From assembly GCA_037976565.1 (NCBI GenBank), contig CP137679.1, positions 27,587,539 to 27,651,538 of the forward strand: a stretch of DNA of 64,000 nucleotides, written 5' to 3'. A program made the translations under genes and the position numbers. Positions 37,671-52,433 of the stretch are shown here, piece after piece. Every line of letters begins with the position of its first letter. The first letter of the stretch is position 1. The notes beneath the pieces are model-generated. The model saw only the letters and a list, made by a program, of their open reading frames with translations. It was not told the DNA's origin and did no database searches. Source of the DNA: Mesocentrotus franciscanus (Eukaryota; Echinodermata; Echinoidea; Camarodonta; Strongylocentrotidae).

Positions 37671-39886
37671 TTAAAGTAAAGGGTACTTGCTAGAGAAAAT
37701 GGTATAAAGATAGAGAGTGGGAGGTACAAAAAAAGAGCTGCTCATGGAACTATGTATATAAATTTAACATGAAGCAATGTGCATGCACCACACCAGACCC
37801 GCCAAATAGTACGGCAATGCACCCGATTGTGTACTGTACTTCACGATAAGAATAGGAAAGAAGAAAAAGAAGAAAAAGAAGAAGGAAAGAGAGAGGGAGA
37901 GGGAGAGAGAGAGAGAGAGAGAGGTAAAGGGGAAAGCAGAAGAGAGAGAAGCAGGTTTATAGGAAGAGAGCCTGGATAAATATGAGAAATATAAATAGGG
38001 AGAAGGGGGAGGTAGAAGTAAGGTATAGCGAGGTGAATAGAAGTGACATATTTAGATATGTAATATAGAAAGAGGAGGAGGGGGTTAGAGGGGCGGGATA
38101 TGCCAACTGACACACATTTAACGCAAATTATGCCTATCACTAAATTGACATAAATACTTTGCTAATAGAGTGTAAGATACTATAGAAAAGAGGTATTTCG
38201 GAACTCCCGAGATATTGCATTCAAATTTTTTGTTCAAACTTTATCAGATATATTTAAAGTCCATAATTTGTGTACTACTAGTTCATTATTATTATGTCTG
38301 CAACATGTAAAATGTTGAATATCTAAACCGAGCACGCCCGAATGTAGATCAACTATAAGCAACCCGTATGTGTTTTGTGAACAGGAATGCATGTAAGAGA
38401 TAAACCCTTTTTTTTACAAAGGGAAAAGACCTATAGGATTAGTGTGTCCAGTGCAAGATAGGATTATCCATCTGAATAGGCTTACAGAACAAAATAGTAT
38501 TGGGTTTAGTATGGTCCGACTTCCTTTCTATTATACCGTTAAGCACATTCTAAACAAGAAGGCTAAGACTTCGAAATATCAACCTATGGCAAAATGTCTA
38601 TATCCTTGTCCATCCCCTTTTGATTGTTGAAGTATCGATAAAGTGATGTACCAACAAATAATGTCTTGCCAAAGGACACCAGTGGCGCGTCATAGATTGA
38701 ACTTATGATACTTGTACTGACAATTTGTTGTATATTTTGACAGTGTTTATCCTTTTCGTAGCAAACATAAAGAAAAGAAAATGAAGGAGAAAAAAATCTG
38801 ATGGACCAAGAAGCCATGTCATTAATTCGATTTTCTTGTTAGTCCTATGTTAGTCTCTAATACTATGATCCACCATGTACAAAGAGTCTTAAATGTTTCC
38901 TAAAACAGAAATAAAGGTACAAGTATTGCGAATCATTATTATCTTCATCATTATCATGCGGTGCTGCTATGTCAGACAGACTTCATGTAATGTGAGCATC
39001 AATAGCAAATTGTGTTATAAAATGTGCATAAGATCTACATTATGTACATAACTTATCATTGTATGATGTGCTGCGAGTCCTATATAACTTATATTATATT
39101 TCATGTATACACGTAGATAATTATGTCCGACAAACCTTTTGCTGGGTCAAAAGGAATTCTCTTTTATTGTAAAGAGTTTACATAGGATATGTTGGTACAT
39201 CACTTTATTAATAAATCAGCAATAGAGGGACAGAGAAATTATCACAAAGGAGATCATAGTAATTAAGAAAAGCCCAGGACTTGACCTGATTAATGGTCCA
39301 TGCAGGGCAGGTAACGTAAAAATATAGTAAAACTTCTTGTGTATTGCGAGTTATAACTTCAAAATATTGACATATTGGAGTAAGACCTTTATTCATGTAA
39401 ATTTAGCGTCACTAATCAAATAATCATAATAATACTCTACAATGATGATGGGAACGATCAGAAACCTCTCAAAGAATGGAACATTAAAGTAAATAAGTCA
39501 CTATCATTGCACTCATATTGTAATTAATCACTGAGCTGTATATGACCTTTAGAATATACACCCCGTGACGTATCACAGCTCATGAAATGCACGGCCCACG
39601 CGTGATGTGTAATGTTTTATGTTCGCTGCATTCAAATGTGATCTGTTGCTATCAACCTTCAGTTAATGTAGGTTTATGGCACTCCTTTGTGTTTAAAGAG
39701 AAGGTTGAGTTCTGAGGAGAGGTGAATAATTATTTTTGAGCGTTTTCATTGTTATTATGCAAGTGTGGAAGAACATCAGAGAAAAAATGTTCCCTGAAAA
39801 GCATGGCTCTTCAAATGCCTTCATATTCTAAATATGACATGTAACAGCTTAAAAATGAGGACGACAGTTTTATGCCACATGTTTGT

Positions 39887-40092
39887 GTAGTCCCATATAC
39901 ATCTTTCTGTGTACAGTGCTTGTTACTTTTACCAAGACTGGGCCAGTTTATTTTTATTTTTATCATTTTGATGATTCCAGAACCTTGCAGTACACACCAA
40001 TACTTATATGCTACATGATCAACTTGTTTTGATCGATTCCACACCGTTTCTGTCACAATGCAATCGCATGACCAGGACTCAACCTTATCTTT
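39887..40092. repeat. dispersed ~195-bp repeat, haplotype partner of copy B
   Basis: Corresponds to 30128-30334. Confidence 0.7.
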
Positions 40093-42428
40093 AAACCGAA
40101 TGATTTTCCTTCCAACGGATCTATATACTTTGTCTTGTTTGGAGTTAAATTGTATTTGCGTATACATGTACTTGATATAGTATTTGGATGAATATTAATC
40201 TATTAATAACCCTTGTCCAGTTATGGCAAACATCAAACAATAAAGAATAGAGTGTAATTATATTCGTCTAACAACATTATTGACAATATTAATAACTTCC
40301 TTGTATAGCTGTATATTTATATTCACTGTGCACAAGTATGATAGGAGCGTAGTACAGAGCACATGAAATATCGAGTACTTTAGATCATGTTAAGTGATCC
40401 GTCTAAATCACTTCCACCTCTCTTTTATTTGAAACGTCACTTTGAGAGCAAAACAAACCCCACTGTTTAGTATAGATAGACCTTGTATGACAAAAAGATA
40501 AAGATATCCATTAAGAGGGCTTATCAATGTTGTTCATTGGTTCTAATAAAAGTTAAATGGCACTGGAAGAGGTGAGATTCTGGACAAATTTTACATTATG
40601 GCCAGGGGATATGATGTATTTTCACCTTTCATAAATTTTGTTTCAAACACCATATTGAGAGCAGAACCTTTACCACTTAGTACTAAATTTCTATGACAGA
40701 ATGCTGAGGAAATCTATAAGGAGGATTATCAAATCTGTACCTTGCCTGTTCTTCAACTTAAATGATATTCGAAGAGCAAAGATTCCACACAGAAGCGCAC
40801 ACATCAACTCCAAAACAAATCAAACTTCCAATGACACCCCACTGTATAAATAATCCTGAATAGACTCATTTTTTAGTTCTGACATTCCCGCATTGCTTCA
40901 TATCAAAATACAGACGACACAAGTGTCCCGAACAGTGTTTGACTTGGGGGTCGTTCAAATAAAGCCAGGCATCAAAGTACTTCAGAAGGGTGTTCTTGTA
41001 AATGGAATGGAAGTTGGTAGTATTGATAGAAGTTTCAATGGTATTTGGAAATCCTCCAAAGGATGGGTTAAGCTTGGCATCTCCTTGTCAAATATTTTCT
41101 TTCATTGGACTTTTGACGAGGACAATATTCAGTGGTTATACAGTTGCGAGAAAGGGCGATGTGTGTTCAGGGGGGTGTTTCACAAAGATCCTAAGTCGTA
41201 CTTAACTCTAAGTTGGACTTAAACATTATGGAGAGCCATTTGTAGCCTTAAAATAAAATATATTAAAAAGCAAAAATTCAAGTATTTTAGACTTTTCATA
41301 GATTCCACATCAAGAACATGAAATCTCCTTGATAATAGAAATTATGAATGATTTGTATCAACATTTCATGCCTTTTAAAATAACTTTTTGGTTTCTATTT
41401 CATTTCTTTTTCAAGCATCCATTACCAGGTACATAAATGTAGTTTTCATACAGTTTTTCTAGTATAGTAAATAGCTGTAAAATGCATAATATGAATCCAA
41501 GTTAGCATGCTGAATCAATACAAAACATAAATTCGATAGAGAAGAGCTACAGCGTAAGCCTGAAGCTTGATTTACTTGCAGCCTTCTCTTGTATGTAGGA
41601 AAATAAAAAAAGGAGCGGGCTTGCGAAAAAAAAACATCTTATCTGATAGAATATCGATGAATTTTTTCCCCATTGTATTTGGGAAAATAGAGAGGCGGAT
41701 TCTCAATATAAAAATGGACTTAAAGAAAAGAAGGGGGAAAAAAGACTAGTGCTCTGCTATACATGTAGTGCCGACAATTGATACGGCACTTTTCAATGCA
41801 CATTCAGAGGTCAGTAATTTTTGGATCTTTAATTAAGCGAGACATAATCATCAGCAAAACAAATATGTCAAAATGGCAAAACTATTATGGAACAAAAACA
41901 TCACGTCAACGGTTTACCGAGTACCTTATGTTGCATTGCTTGTTTATGTGTTTACATCTCATTAATTAATTAATTGACTAGGTGTGTTATGAGTATACAG
42001 GTTATTTCCTATTTCAGGCAATCAATATGATGATGATGATGATGATACTAGGAATATTAGTGATAATGCTAATTATAATGATAATAATAGTAATAATAAT
42101 GATAATATCTGATTTCTTAAAATTTGGTATTGACTCCCAAGTTCTAATCCATAACCCTCTGCTGCAGGGTGATGGGGTGGGACTATTTTTTTCATCACAT
42201 ACAGGGCGGAAAGTTCAGAAAATGTAGATAACTGTTCTATTTTCCATGACCATTTCAAAGTTAATTTATCTAAAAATCATATTGAATTCAGGTACATAAT
42301 ATATTGTAAATTCACAACTTACTGTAAATACCCTTTTCCCCGTCTTTCAAAACAAGTTTTTGTTATTCTTATGCTGGTACCCCCCCCCCTCTCTCTCTCT
42401 CTGTCTATGTCTATCTATACCTTCCCCT

Positions 42429-42459
<31 letters not shown>

Positions 42460-43245
42460 TCTCTCTGCCCCCCTCCCAGGCCCCCTCTCTCTGTTATTGT
42501 CTCTATCTTCTCCACCCTCTCTATTTATCACACCTATCTCATTCCATCTTCCTCGGACACAAACACGCATACAAGCATGTGTATCTATACATGTTGTTCT
42601 GTGTAGACGAAAAAAGTGCAATTTCACTTCACATGTCCATGACATCAAGTCGCCAATAACACAATCACAAACAGTCTTAATGACGTGTTCACCCCCGTTC
42701 TACTCAGTAAAGGAGGTATAAAGAAAGGATTAGTGTCGGATGTGTACATTGTTGTGACTAAATGCACCTTGCTAAAGATACTTTCTTGGTCTGTTGGATT
42801 CTGTCATGGCACCCACACAGGGGACCTCTTTTTTCGAAGGTTCCTTTTTTTTCTTCTTCTTCTTCGTTAATGATGCCGAAGTTTCATCATTCCGAAGCTT
42901 CATAAATCAAAAAAACGATATAGTATTCTAATTTGATTTTCGGATTTACGGATCCTCTTTCATTTTCGGAATAAGGAATCCATATATCGTTTTATATAAT
43001 TATCATGAACACGATATCAATTACAAATGATTAGAAATTATAGAATATTCAAAGTTGGACTTGTAATCATCGTAATATTCAATACATGAGATGATTGGTA
43101 CTACAAAATTGAAGATTAGCACACAAAAACCCAGATATACTAAAGATTTTCGTCTCGAACCCTCATCATGTTCATCAGAGTAAATTGCAAGAATGAACAA
43201 AAATACGGTACGGTATGCTATTGTATTGTGCAGCAGTTTGCCGTG

Positions 43246-44439
43246 AATCCCGTGAGAAAGTGTATATTATAAGTCTTCAATTTTTAGGAAAAATACTCCC
43301 AAAAAGATAAGAAAATTGACACGAAACACGAGTCCAAGACGAAAAGCTTCAGTTAGTCTGTATTCGTTGCTATTCCTAATATTCAATTCCATTGTCATTT
43401 ACATGGATAATGAATGCAAAATTGATGACATATAATGATTAAATGATATGTTATCCATTCATAGAGATAGTATTAGTTATGGATATAGAAACATTTATCA
43501 TTGAGAAAATTCAAGGTAAAATAAACTGTTGATAATTTGAATATCGTTGGAATATTGAAAATGTTGACATATTCATAAGATATAAATCAAAAGAGTTTAA
43601 CACAAAAATAAAAGTTTCAGCGCTATGTATAAGGTTGAGATGTTAAAATCTTTTTCATTTATTTGTCAGTTTATTATAAAAGGGTAGTCCTTCTATAGTT
43701 AAGATAGCTGCTCGCTAAATATGGACATTTTAAAATGCATGATGCCATGAAAAGTTTAAAAGCATGATGCCAAATATGCAAATACTTTATTATGAAGAAG
43801 CCTTTGCTCCGCAAAAGGGGACTTAAATTTGGAAGAAATGTTGGTAATAAATTACACGCTTGAGTTCAATAATCCCATTCTTTTACCATGACTCTCCATC
43901 GAGAAGTGGTTCATGCCCAAAAGCTACCAAAGAATAAAGAAAGTGAGAGGATTATCTGCCTTCAAACCTCGCAAAGCACTTAGAAGTTGGCCCATTCTCT
44001 CTCTAAAGTCATATAATAGCTGGTGCGTTGAAGTGGAAAGTAGTATTAGCAAGAGATAATGGGTGTAGATGTTTTTGCTAAACAGTGGTTATTATACTCC
44101 CGATTTTAAAATGAGCATTCGCAAAGCAATTGAATAAATACTTGTGTGGGTATTTTAGACGCCTCGTATATTTTCTTTCTAAAAGATGCAAGAGCTATAC
44201 AGTCTTGAGAATAATAAGGTTAAGACATGAACATCTTGCCTCCTCCGCAATCACGAGATTTCATTTCTAAAAGGTGAATACTTTTCTCACTTCCAAAGTG
44301 CTGCAAAGTTTGTTCACTTCTATGTGGTATTGCAGCTATAATCCCACCATTTAAAAAGAACTTTTAGCATCTATGTGTCTATGGGATACATGTAACTTTA
44401 AAACATATTGTGATATTCCCCCATTTTGTGCGTCCCCCC
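43246..44439. other. intergenic, AT-rich; nothing recognised
   Basis: Unique sequence after the duplicated segment, without supported coding. Confidence 0.45.
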
Positions 44440-44522
44440 TTCTCTCTCTCTCTCTCTCTCTCACTCCCTCTCATTCTCTCTCTCTCTCTCTCTCTCCCTC
44501 TCTTTCTCCCTCCCTCTCTCTT
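44440..44522. repeat. CT microsatellite
   Basis: CT-rich run. Confidence 0.9.
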
Positions 44523-44853
44523 GCATTATTTGTTTACAATTCTAATTATTTTTGAAATTGTATTCCGTTTTTAAATTAAATGATTACGATACATTGTAAG
44601 AAAATACTACATATCTTGCATATACATGTACATGTATTATATCAAACGAAATATAATGCTGCTGCATTTTGCGAATATCTTAAAATGCTTCTGAAATGCA
44701 TAATTTCATTTTAGCATGTATTGGTCTGTTTTCCTAGTAGATTTGGCTTCTACGTTGACAAAATAGAGAGAAAAAATTAAACCCCTATTTCTGCTTCTGT
44801 TATGTCACTGTTGTATTATGTAATCACTACTATTATTTTGAGCGCGTCTCCTT

Positions 44854-45075
44854 TCATTTTCTAACAATTTGTGTCTGATAGGGAGGTAGGGTGTAGATGC
44901 ATTGAAGTGTTCTTTCACACTCCGTGAGCGTCCAGATTTCAGGGGTGAAATAAATTCCGTTACTAAATCTTGAACGAATCGCTGGGTCGCTTTCAGTAAA
45001 AATGACCACCGATTTCTCTGAATTAGCCGCACCAGCCGTATCTAAACTGAATCTTTTGGAAGTAAGATTACCCAT
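44854..45075 (-). CDS. short hypothetical ORF with N-myristoylation-like start
   Basis: 73 codons beginning MGNLTSKRFSLDTAG. Gly2 with Ser6 and Lys7 fits the N-myristoylation consensus. No domain is recognised, and a second overlapping frame is also open. It could be a first exon of a minus-strand gene or chance. No downstream exon was identified. It is listed only as a weak candidate. Confidence 0.15.
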   Translation of the reverse strand: MGNLTSKRFSLDTAGAANSEKSVVIFTESDPAIRSRFSNGIYFTPEIWTLTECERTLQCIYTLPPYQTQIVRK

Positions 45076-46990
45076 TGCCTTGCTCTACAGTACCATACGT
45101 TCCATTTTTGCCTATTCGTCTTATTTTGAATGAGCGGGGGCGTAAGTCCATGGGAGGGACGGAGGCATTGGGGCAGTTGCACTCAATGATAATGTGATAC
45201 ACCCCGTATCCAATGCGATATAAAAGTCACTTGCATGAAGCTCCTACGAAAATTGCTCCGCGGTCGATTTCGAATTCCTATAATTATTTTCAACCATTGC
45301 CACAACGGACATTTATAGACCATCTAACACTAAACCTAGAACCACGGACCTACTAAGACCTACTACTCTTAGTATGTCCATGCTAGAACTAACGATAGAC
45401 CTAAACGTAACCTAAACCCAGTTGCAACCCTTACACTAACCCTATACTTTCACGAAATCAAGCCCGAAGCAAAATGTTGGATTACTGTTAAAATCAGTCT
45501 GATTAATGTGTGCCCATATCATATTGAAACTGGGTGAACGCCCCTATGAATGGGCACAGTACCAGACAGCAATCAGTCTACACTCAAAAGGTTGATGTAT
45601 GAGGGTCATTAAAAACCTCTTTTTTCAACGAATTCAAATAAAAAATCAAACTACCCAACCCCTGGCCCCACAGGCCAAGCCAAAATGCATTTGAAATGGC
45701 CTTGACAAAAGTAGAAGAATGCCGCTGATTTGGTTGTATTTATTGTTATCTTAGGGGAGAACTCTAACTATTATTCGCGATCGCTGAAATTACTGACCAG
45801 TTTTAACAGAATGGGCGTCTTTCATGATGCCGAATTGTTGACAAACAATCACAGTCTTTATTCCATGTATTGTGTGTCGGGCTTCCTCGAGGGTAAATAC
45901 TCATTGATGCCGTGAAACCCGGACCGGTATGTGTCCACTGCCAGACGAGTCATAATTATATTCATGTATTCCACTTTTAAACCACTCCCATTGCTCAAAA
46001 GTAAACTTGTCTTACAGTGAGTATGACAAGACAAATGATGAAATAACGTGTTAGAAGATAACAAGCAACGTTGCTGGGGTTCTTTTTCTAGAAAGCTCAT
46101 TAACTAGCGTGACTGCATGCAGTTCCGTGTATTAGAAGAAAACTAATGCAAAAAGAAATGTATGGAAACATAATTTATGCAAGACTTTTACTGGGTAAAA
46201 TTTAGCAACCGAAAGAGATTATGAAGGGAGAGGAACTAAGAAGAATGGTTCATAATTAGTAAATAAATTCATTAACTTCATAATGAAAGATAGGCAATGA
46301 AAAATCTGAATTCAAGCGTATAGAAGAAGTAGATCCTCACTTCAACTAAATTAAAACTAGATAAGTTGTTGGTGAGAGCATTGAGCTAACATGATAACAT
46401 TGAGCGCAAAATCTTTAGCCCTAACTCCGGTTTTTTCAATCCATGCAGTTTTACACCTCTGTCGACTCAATGGAAAATCACTACATGTACATGGACCTTA
46501 CTCAACACCAGACCTGTATGGTTTTTAATCATGTTATGTAAAGAATCTGAATATGATATGAAAATGCACAGAGATACTAAATCTTTATGCGGCATTTTCA
46601 CATGCTGTATGAGGAAGCAAAGACGCCATTTTGGTTGTGATTGTGGAACGGGAAAGGCAGTGATAACGGGCTATTTGAATAATGATTGATATTTTTCTAT
46701 GACAAATCGTCGCGAGTCATTAAGGCAGCGTCTGTAAATTCGGTTGCATTGACAAGGCTTTATTGAGGTGAACTGTTCTGAAGTTTATTAGAGATCATTT
46801 AACCGGAAAGCATGTATCTCAAGTGGTATATATATATATATACATAGTTGCAAAATGATTAAGAATGTTATATTATGATGTTTTTTTAATTTTAAGAAAT
46901 ATTACTTTGACTTGAAGACAATATCAAGATATGACGAAAGTAAGTTACACCAAAACCGCCACCATAACCACCACAACAACCACAGTCTAC
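45076..46990. other. intergenic; nothing recognised
   Basis: AT-rich, with a TA run at 46829-46844. Confidence 0.4.
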
Positions 46991-47002
46991 TATTACTTCG
47001 AA

Positions 47003-47053
<51 letters not shown>

Positions 47054-47220
47054 TTCGACTATTTCTTCTCCTTTTCTACAAATTTTCTTACTACCACAAT
47101 TACTACTTTTACCACCGCCACTTCCAAGTTTCTATACCACATGCTCACTCTCTTCTCCACTCTCTAATACTTCTTCTCCTTCTATTACTTATACTTATAC
47201 TGATAATGAATATAATAAAA
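46991..47220. repeat. CTA/CTT microsatellite
   Basis: Tandem ACT units near 47004-47050 with degenerate trinucleotides around them. They give poly-Leu and poly-Tyr ORFs. Confidence 0.9.
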
Positions 47221-47828
47221 TGATTGAACATCATTAAGGTCTATTATGAAGAAAAACTAAATGCAAAAGATGTGTATTTCTGATCTATTCATTATAAAAG
47301 TTATCATAGGATTAGGACACATGTACAATTCAAACCATTAGACGAAAGTTAAATAAAAAACGGGTCAACTATTACGTCTCACTTTATTGTAGTCAGGAGA
47401 AAGAATGCTAAAATATACGAAAACTTTTTGTTAACGTACCAATGTAAAATAAGGATTCAACATTCCAAACCCTTAATGGTGAATAGTTCTACGGTGTGTG
47501 CATTTCTCAGAGGAGACCCTTGAATAGCCGAGCAGTTCTCCTTTTCTCTCTCGATTCATGTTTGAAGACACTGGTCTGTCCTTATGCCAGCTCATGTGAT
47601 AAATTACCGAACCAACAGATAAAGCCCTCTCCCTTTTTTCGGAATAAGACCTGTTTCTGCAACAACTATAGTACTAAAAGCAAAACTAACAAAGAAGAAA
47701 GAAAAACAGTTTTATAAGAAGACGGAAAGCAAAAGCGGTGACGTAACGGTGTTACCTCATATTCTATAAAAGTAACAAGAATGCTGAGCGTATTTTTGAT
47801 ATAAGATCTGCACATATACTAGGTGATG

Positions 47829-47859
<31 letters not shown>

Positions 47860-49515
47860 GAGAGAGTGCATGTGTGTTGTCTCGTAATAGGCATAGTATC
47901 TGTCATAAGGGTGCTGGGTGAGTAGGAGGGGACAGGGTGGCAGCCCCCCCCCCCTTCCTCCCTCCTTCCTCCCGTGAATTGCGATATTCAGGCAATTGTC
48001 ATCTCATAGCCGAACAGCTTCATTGTAGCCTTTTGTAGGTGCTCGAATAGTTAACTTTTGTATCTTACACAGTGTACAGTCAAACCTGTTTGTTAAGGAT
48101 ACCCAAGGAAAACACAAAAATGGCCTATAAATTTAACCTCAAGGTGTGATGAAATCTATCATTAATTATAAGAGTCGTTCGTACTGCGGTAGGTACAATG
48201 TATATAAAAACATATCTATACGGAAATTGATAATGAGTTTTCCTTTTTACTAAACAATGATAATATTGTTAAGACTAATTTAGTGTATTTTGGTACATTA
48301 TGATATAAATTTAGAATCTTGTCAAAATTTTAGATAGTTAATGCAATGTAAAAGGTAAAGCTCTTTATTATCGCTTCTTATGAATTCAGTTTAAAGTGAA
48401 AAGTCCTGTAATTTGTCATGTAGAAAAATTGCGCCTTTCACACATGTCGGTATAGGAACTACTTCCCCCTTGCTACACCCTTTATTGATGTATGAATTTA
48501 TTTGCATGACATGCAAACTGGGTAATATAAAAATTGAAGGGTCGGATGATGTTCATAATATCACATAAAACCTTGTGAACTACCGTTTTTTGCGCATGAA
48601 ATACTAAAATATTTATTAGTTATCGGAAAACTAAGTGAATTGGCATGTTGTGCGTTCCAACTTGAGAAATATGATATAAGATGAAAATGTACAGGAACAG
48701 TAAATATTACAACCAATACAGTAATTAAAAGATTGTGTTATTCTCTTTGCATTTTATACATTTCTTGTACGAATCATTCAGGTCGACTTAGAAGACATGA
48801 CCTTTTATTAAAAAAAAATTATTCCGATTTCTCCTCAGATGGAATTACTCATAATTATATCATGCGCATTACTCAAAACTGATACGCCCTGGGTAGAAGG
48901 ATATCGGTCATAAAGCAATAAGAAGATAAACTGATTAGGTATTTTCCAGCTCGCTAGGCATAAATGCACTACTGAAGAGACAGACTCTATAGACTCCTGC
49001 CAGCTAGCTTATCGAAATTGTATCCCCAAAACGATTCTTACAATTACAATTTTTTTGGTCAGCGATTCGCTTGGCGAAGTAACGTCAAACTTAACCATGC
49101 AGTTACTCTTTTAGAATATTCCATTGGTGTAGACTAGAAAAAAGGGCTACCGCAGATCTGATTAGTGAACAGGTGGAATTTAAAGTATTTCACCATAATA
49201 TATTTGGTTATGGTTATGTACATTGACATGATATTCCCATTGTAAGAGAAATCCATTTTTTTTGTTATAAAGCCCTTTTTGCCCATCTGAATAAAAATAT
49301 CCTGAGGCGCTTAGAGTGATTAATAATTGTAGAACCAACCCATATTTCATCCATTTACTAATTTTGATTTTGTCAAGTTGATATACACTGTAATACCGTA
49401 TACAAGGTGCGTTTCAAAGCTGATTTATTTCGAGGGAGTGAGTAGGGCGTTTTGATGGGGGGGGGGGGCCGAGGGGCTGCAATTCTTAGCAGTCTCAACA
49501 TGTATAAGCATAAGC
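47221..49515. other. intergenic; nothing recognised
   Basis: GA run at 47827-47868 and poly-C at 47944-47955. The rest is AT-rich and without coding support. Confidence 0.4.
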
Positions 49516-49600
49516 ATAATAATAATAATAATAATAATAATAATGTTGATAATAATAATAATTATTATTATTATTATTATTATAATAATAATAATGATGA
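49516..49600. repeat. AAT/ATT microsatellite
   Basis: AAT run followed by an ATT run and AAT again, forming an imperfect palindrome. Confidence 0.92.
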
Positions 49601-51174
49601 TGATGCAGACATTTACAATGCGCAACATATCCACCCAGATGGTGCTCAAGGTACTTACAATAAACAGATTAAATGTAATAACAAAATACTCTGAAAGTGC
49701 TTACAAAAAACAGAACAAAAAGTATATAGGGGAAAACACTTGTGTTTTTAAATTGCTCTTAAAGTGATCTAGAGTTTTACATCTTTTACTGATTTTGGAG
49801 TCTGTTCCACAACCGGGGAGCTTCTGAGATAAACGTTCTATCTCCTCATGATCGTTTAGTTTGGGAGACAATTAGAGTAGATTGATTGGATGAAAGGAGA
49901 CCAGAGCGACGTGGCTTGTGGCATAATGCCAGTAAAAGGACAATCTATTTAATTTAAAAAACGTTTACCTAATGGTTATAATATTGCCATGATGTGAGTG
50001 GACAGTAGTGTTATTAAGAGTAGTCTATCTATCATTCTGGATATTATTACAAGTCTTTCAGATTGATTTTATGAGTTTTATGATTTATGAGCTCCGTCTA
50101 CATCAAAAAGGGATCCAATCTAACAATACCATTATCTATACAAAAAGACGCATTTTCGGCAAATCAAGATATCATTGACAAAGTAATGAGATCAAAGATC
50201 AGTCCGAATTTCTTGTATCCTACGTTCATGAGTAGAGAGGGTTGGAAATATGGCTCATTTCAATAAATAATACAATATGACCTTACAGTCCTGACAGATA
50301 TCTGGGTATTACGCAAACTGTATTAAAAAAATAAAAAAAATGCCCAATATGATAATTATTTGTCTGATCAATTAAATGCCCAACTCCGGTGATTTCTTTG
50401 CTCAATTAGTAGTGTAAGGCTATTATTATTGGGCAAAACCTTACCCAAGTTAGATACAAGACTGCCAACAGTGGGTTGGACACATCAATGTCCTCAATAG
50501 GGGCAATCACACAATATCGGGTGTATGCTTTTTTTTCAGTGCACTACTATAGCTAATGTATATGTTATACGGTATCTGGATGCCTATACATTTTCTAAAA
50601 CAGCAAAAAGGGATCCATTTATATTGCAACAGAAGCAGAGCCATTTCAGATTCACCAACATGCTCTAAAAGTTCCAACGGAAATAACAAGGCATCATAGG
50701 GGTATACATGTAGGGACAATGTCGGGCGGGGGTGGGGGGTGACGTCGCTTACGTAAATATCGCCTTTCTATTTTCTACAAAAGTTTTGACACTGACGATG
50801 TAATCTCGTCATAAAAGATGCTATATAATATTATGAATCGACTACCTAGCTGGCTGCGCAGGTTATGAGAAGACGGTTACCAAGATATGGCCCCATTCCG
50901 TTCGTCTGTAGTAGCCTAATTTCCTCCTATCCAATGCACCTCAGGTTCGACACCCGTCATGCCCGTGACAGCAAAACGTGTATTCAAGATTAAAGGTTCA
51001 AGATTCAAGTTTTATTGTCCATAATAATACAGAAATTTGTTTCCTCAATGATGTTACATACAATATAAACATAGACATAAACATGATATTGTATGCTGAG
51101 AGCAAAAATGGTGTTGAGTTTATTTTGAACTAGAATGATTCACTAGAATGTGAAAAGCATAGAGAAAGATAAAG
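49601..51174. other. intergenic; nothing recognised
   Basis: No supported genes. A ggttcgacacc word at 50944 resembles a B box but lacks a partner. Confidence 0.4.
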
Positions 51175-51540
51175 GCAGAGGGAGATGGAGGGAGAGAGAG
51201 AGAGAGAGAGAGATGGAGAAAGAGAGAGAAGGAGATTGAGAGATTGATGGAAACTGTGCATTGGTGTAGCAGCACGGTAGGGTAGACACATACAAGTTGT
51301 GCTCCGCCCCCTTCAATATTGAGTGTCCCCAAACAAAGAGCGCTATGTAAGAGTTATTATTGTAACTGCATTTTAACGACGGAAAGAGAGAGAGAGAGAG
51401 GGGGGGGGGGAGAGAAAGAGATAGATTGAAAGAGACAGAAAGATATATAGAGAGAGATAGATTGAGAGGGAGAGAGAGAGAGAGAGATAAATTGAGAGAG
51501 ATAGCGAGAGAGAAATCGAGAGAGGGGGAGATATAATAAG
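51175..51540. repeat. GA microsatellite cluster
   Basis: GA runs at 51189-51240 and 51383-51540. Confidence 0.93.
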
Positions 51541-51594
51541 AAAGGGAGAGATAGTGAGGACAGGAGGTAGGAAAAGAAACATGACATGGCAGAT

Positions 51595-51930
51595 AATAAT
51601 AATAATATTCGGTTCTTGAATGATATAGCGCATATCACATTTAAACGTCTCTATGCGCTTCCAAATTTGGAAATTATTACCCGGCTTTAGCTGTGCTGCC
51701 ATTACGGCGCTCTAGCATTTCAAGGAATTAATTCCTGACAGGTACCCATTTACCTCACCTGGGTCGAGATTAATGCCCCCAAACTTTGCTGTACTGATGC
51801 TTTACCCTCGCGCACTATCCCCTAATGCGTAGTCTTCTTCATTTACAACCGACCAGTAAGACCAGTGCCCCCGATATAGGTGTCCCCCTTAATGGCTGAG
51901 CCCACGCTATGCCTACGCTACGCCACTGGA
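51595..51930. mobile_element. degenerate interspersed repeats
   Basis: The segment with catttacctcacctgggtcg and agattaatgccccc resembles a repeat common in marine invertebrate genomes. The stretch ends with ctacgccactg (51918-51928), identical to the hAT-like right end at 7122-7132. No partner end was found. Confidence 0.35.
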
Positions 51931-52433
51931 AAGGTAGCTAGAGTGAACAAACTTTAACAGAAAAGATAAAGGCGAATGCATAACCTGTGTCCACCTACAC
52001 TCCGTTCCCACGGTTGATAAAAACTACTTTTTTTTTCTCTCTCTCTCTCTGACAATATAGTGTTGGAAATAGACGTTGAAACAACACAATATAGCAACGG
52101 GCCGAAAGAACAATAAATTGTATGAATGGGACTGACGAAATACAATGGTGTGTGGTTTGCTGAGGCTCCACGTTCTTTTATTCTATTTCGCACTTGATTG
52201 TCATAAAGTTAGGTTGTTGTAGGTGTATTTCATTGACAGGTTAACTAAAAATGTGTCATTGTTTTCACTCCAAACTTGTCGAAGTGAAAGTTTGGTTGAG
52301 GTGATATATAACAAACGTGATGGTCACTTGGTCACTTTGAATTCCAATCTGTTATCCTTTTTTTCTGTAAAAAAACGAAATATAATAATTGAAGTGTACG
52401 AACCTCCTCTGTAAACTAATATGTGTAAAATTG

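Larger units (their letters stand above)
33957..43245 (+). repeat. 9.29-kb duplicated segment, copy 2 (likely haplotype overlap)
   Basis: Collinear with 24176-33456. Microsatellite and poly-G lengths differ, as do small indels, while long non-repetitive stretches are nearly identical. This is an allelic pattern. The elements of copy 1 are all present except the left end of the hAT-like element. Confidence 0.97.

Noticed and set aside
45300..45450. Interstitial telomere-like repeats (accctaa-type words)
   Set aside because: The words are irregular and degenerate, with no tandem array.
50880..50970. Possible tRNA from a B-box-like ggttcgacacc word
   Set aside because: No A box at proper distance and no cloverleaf could be formed.
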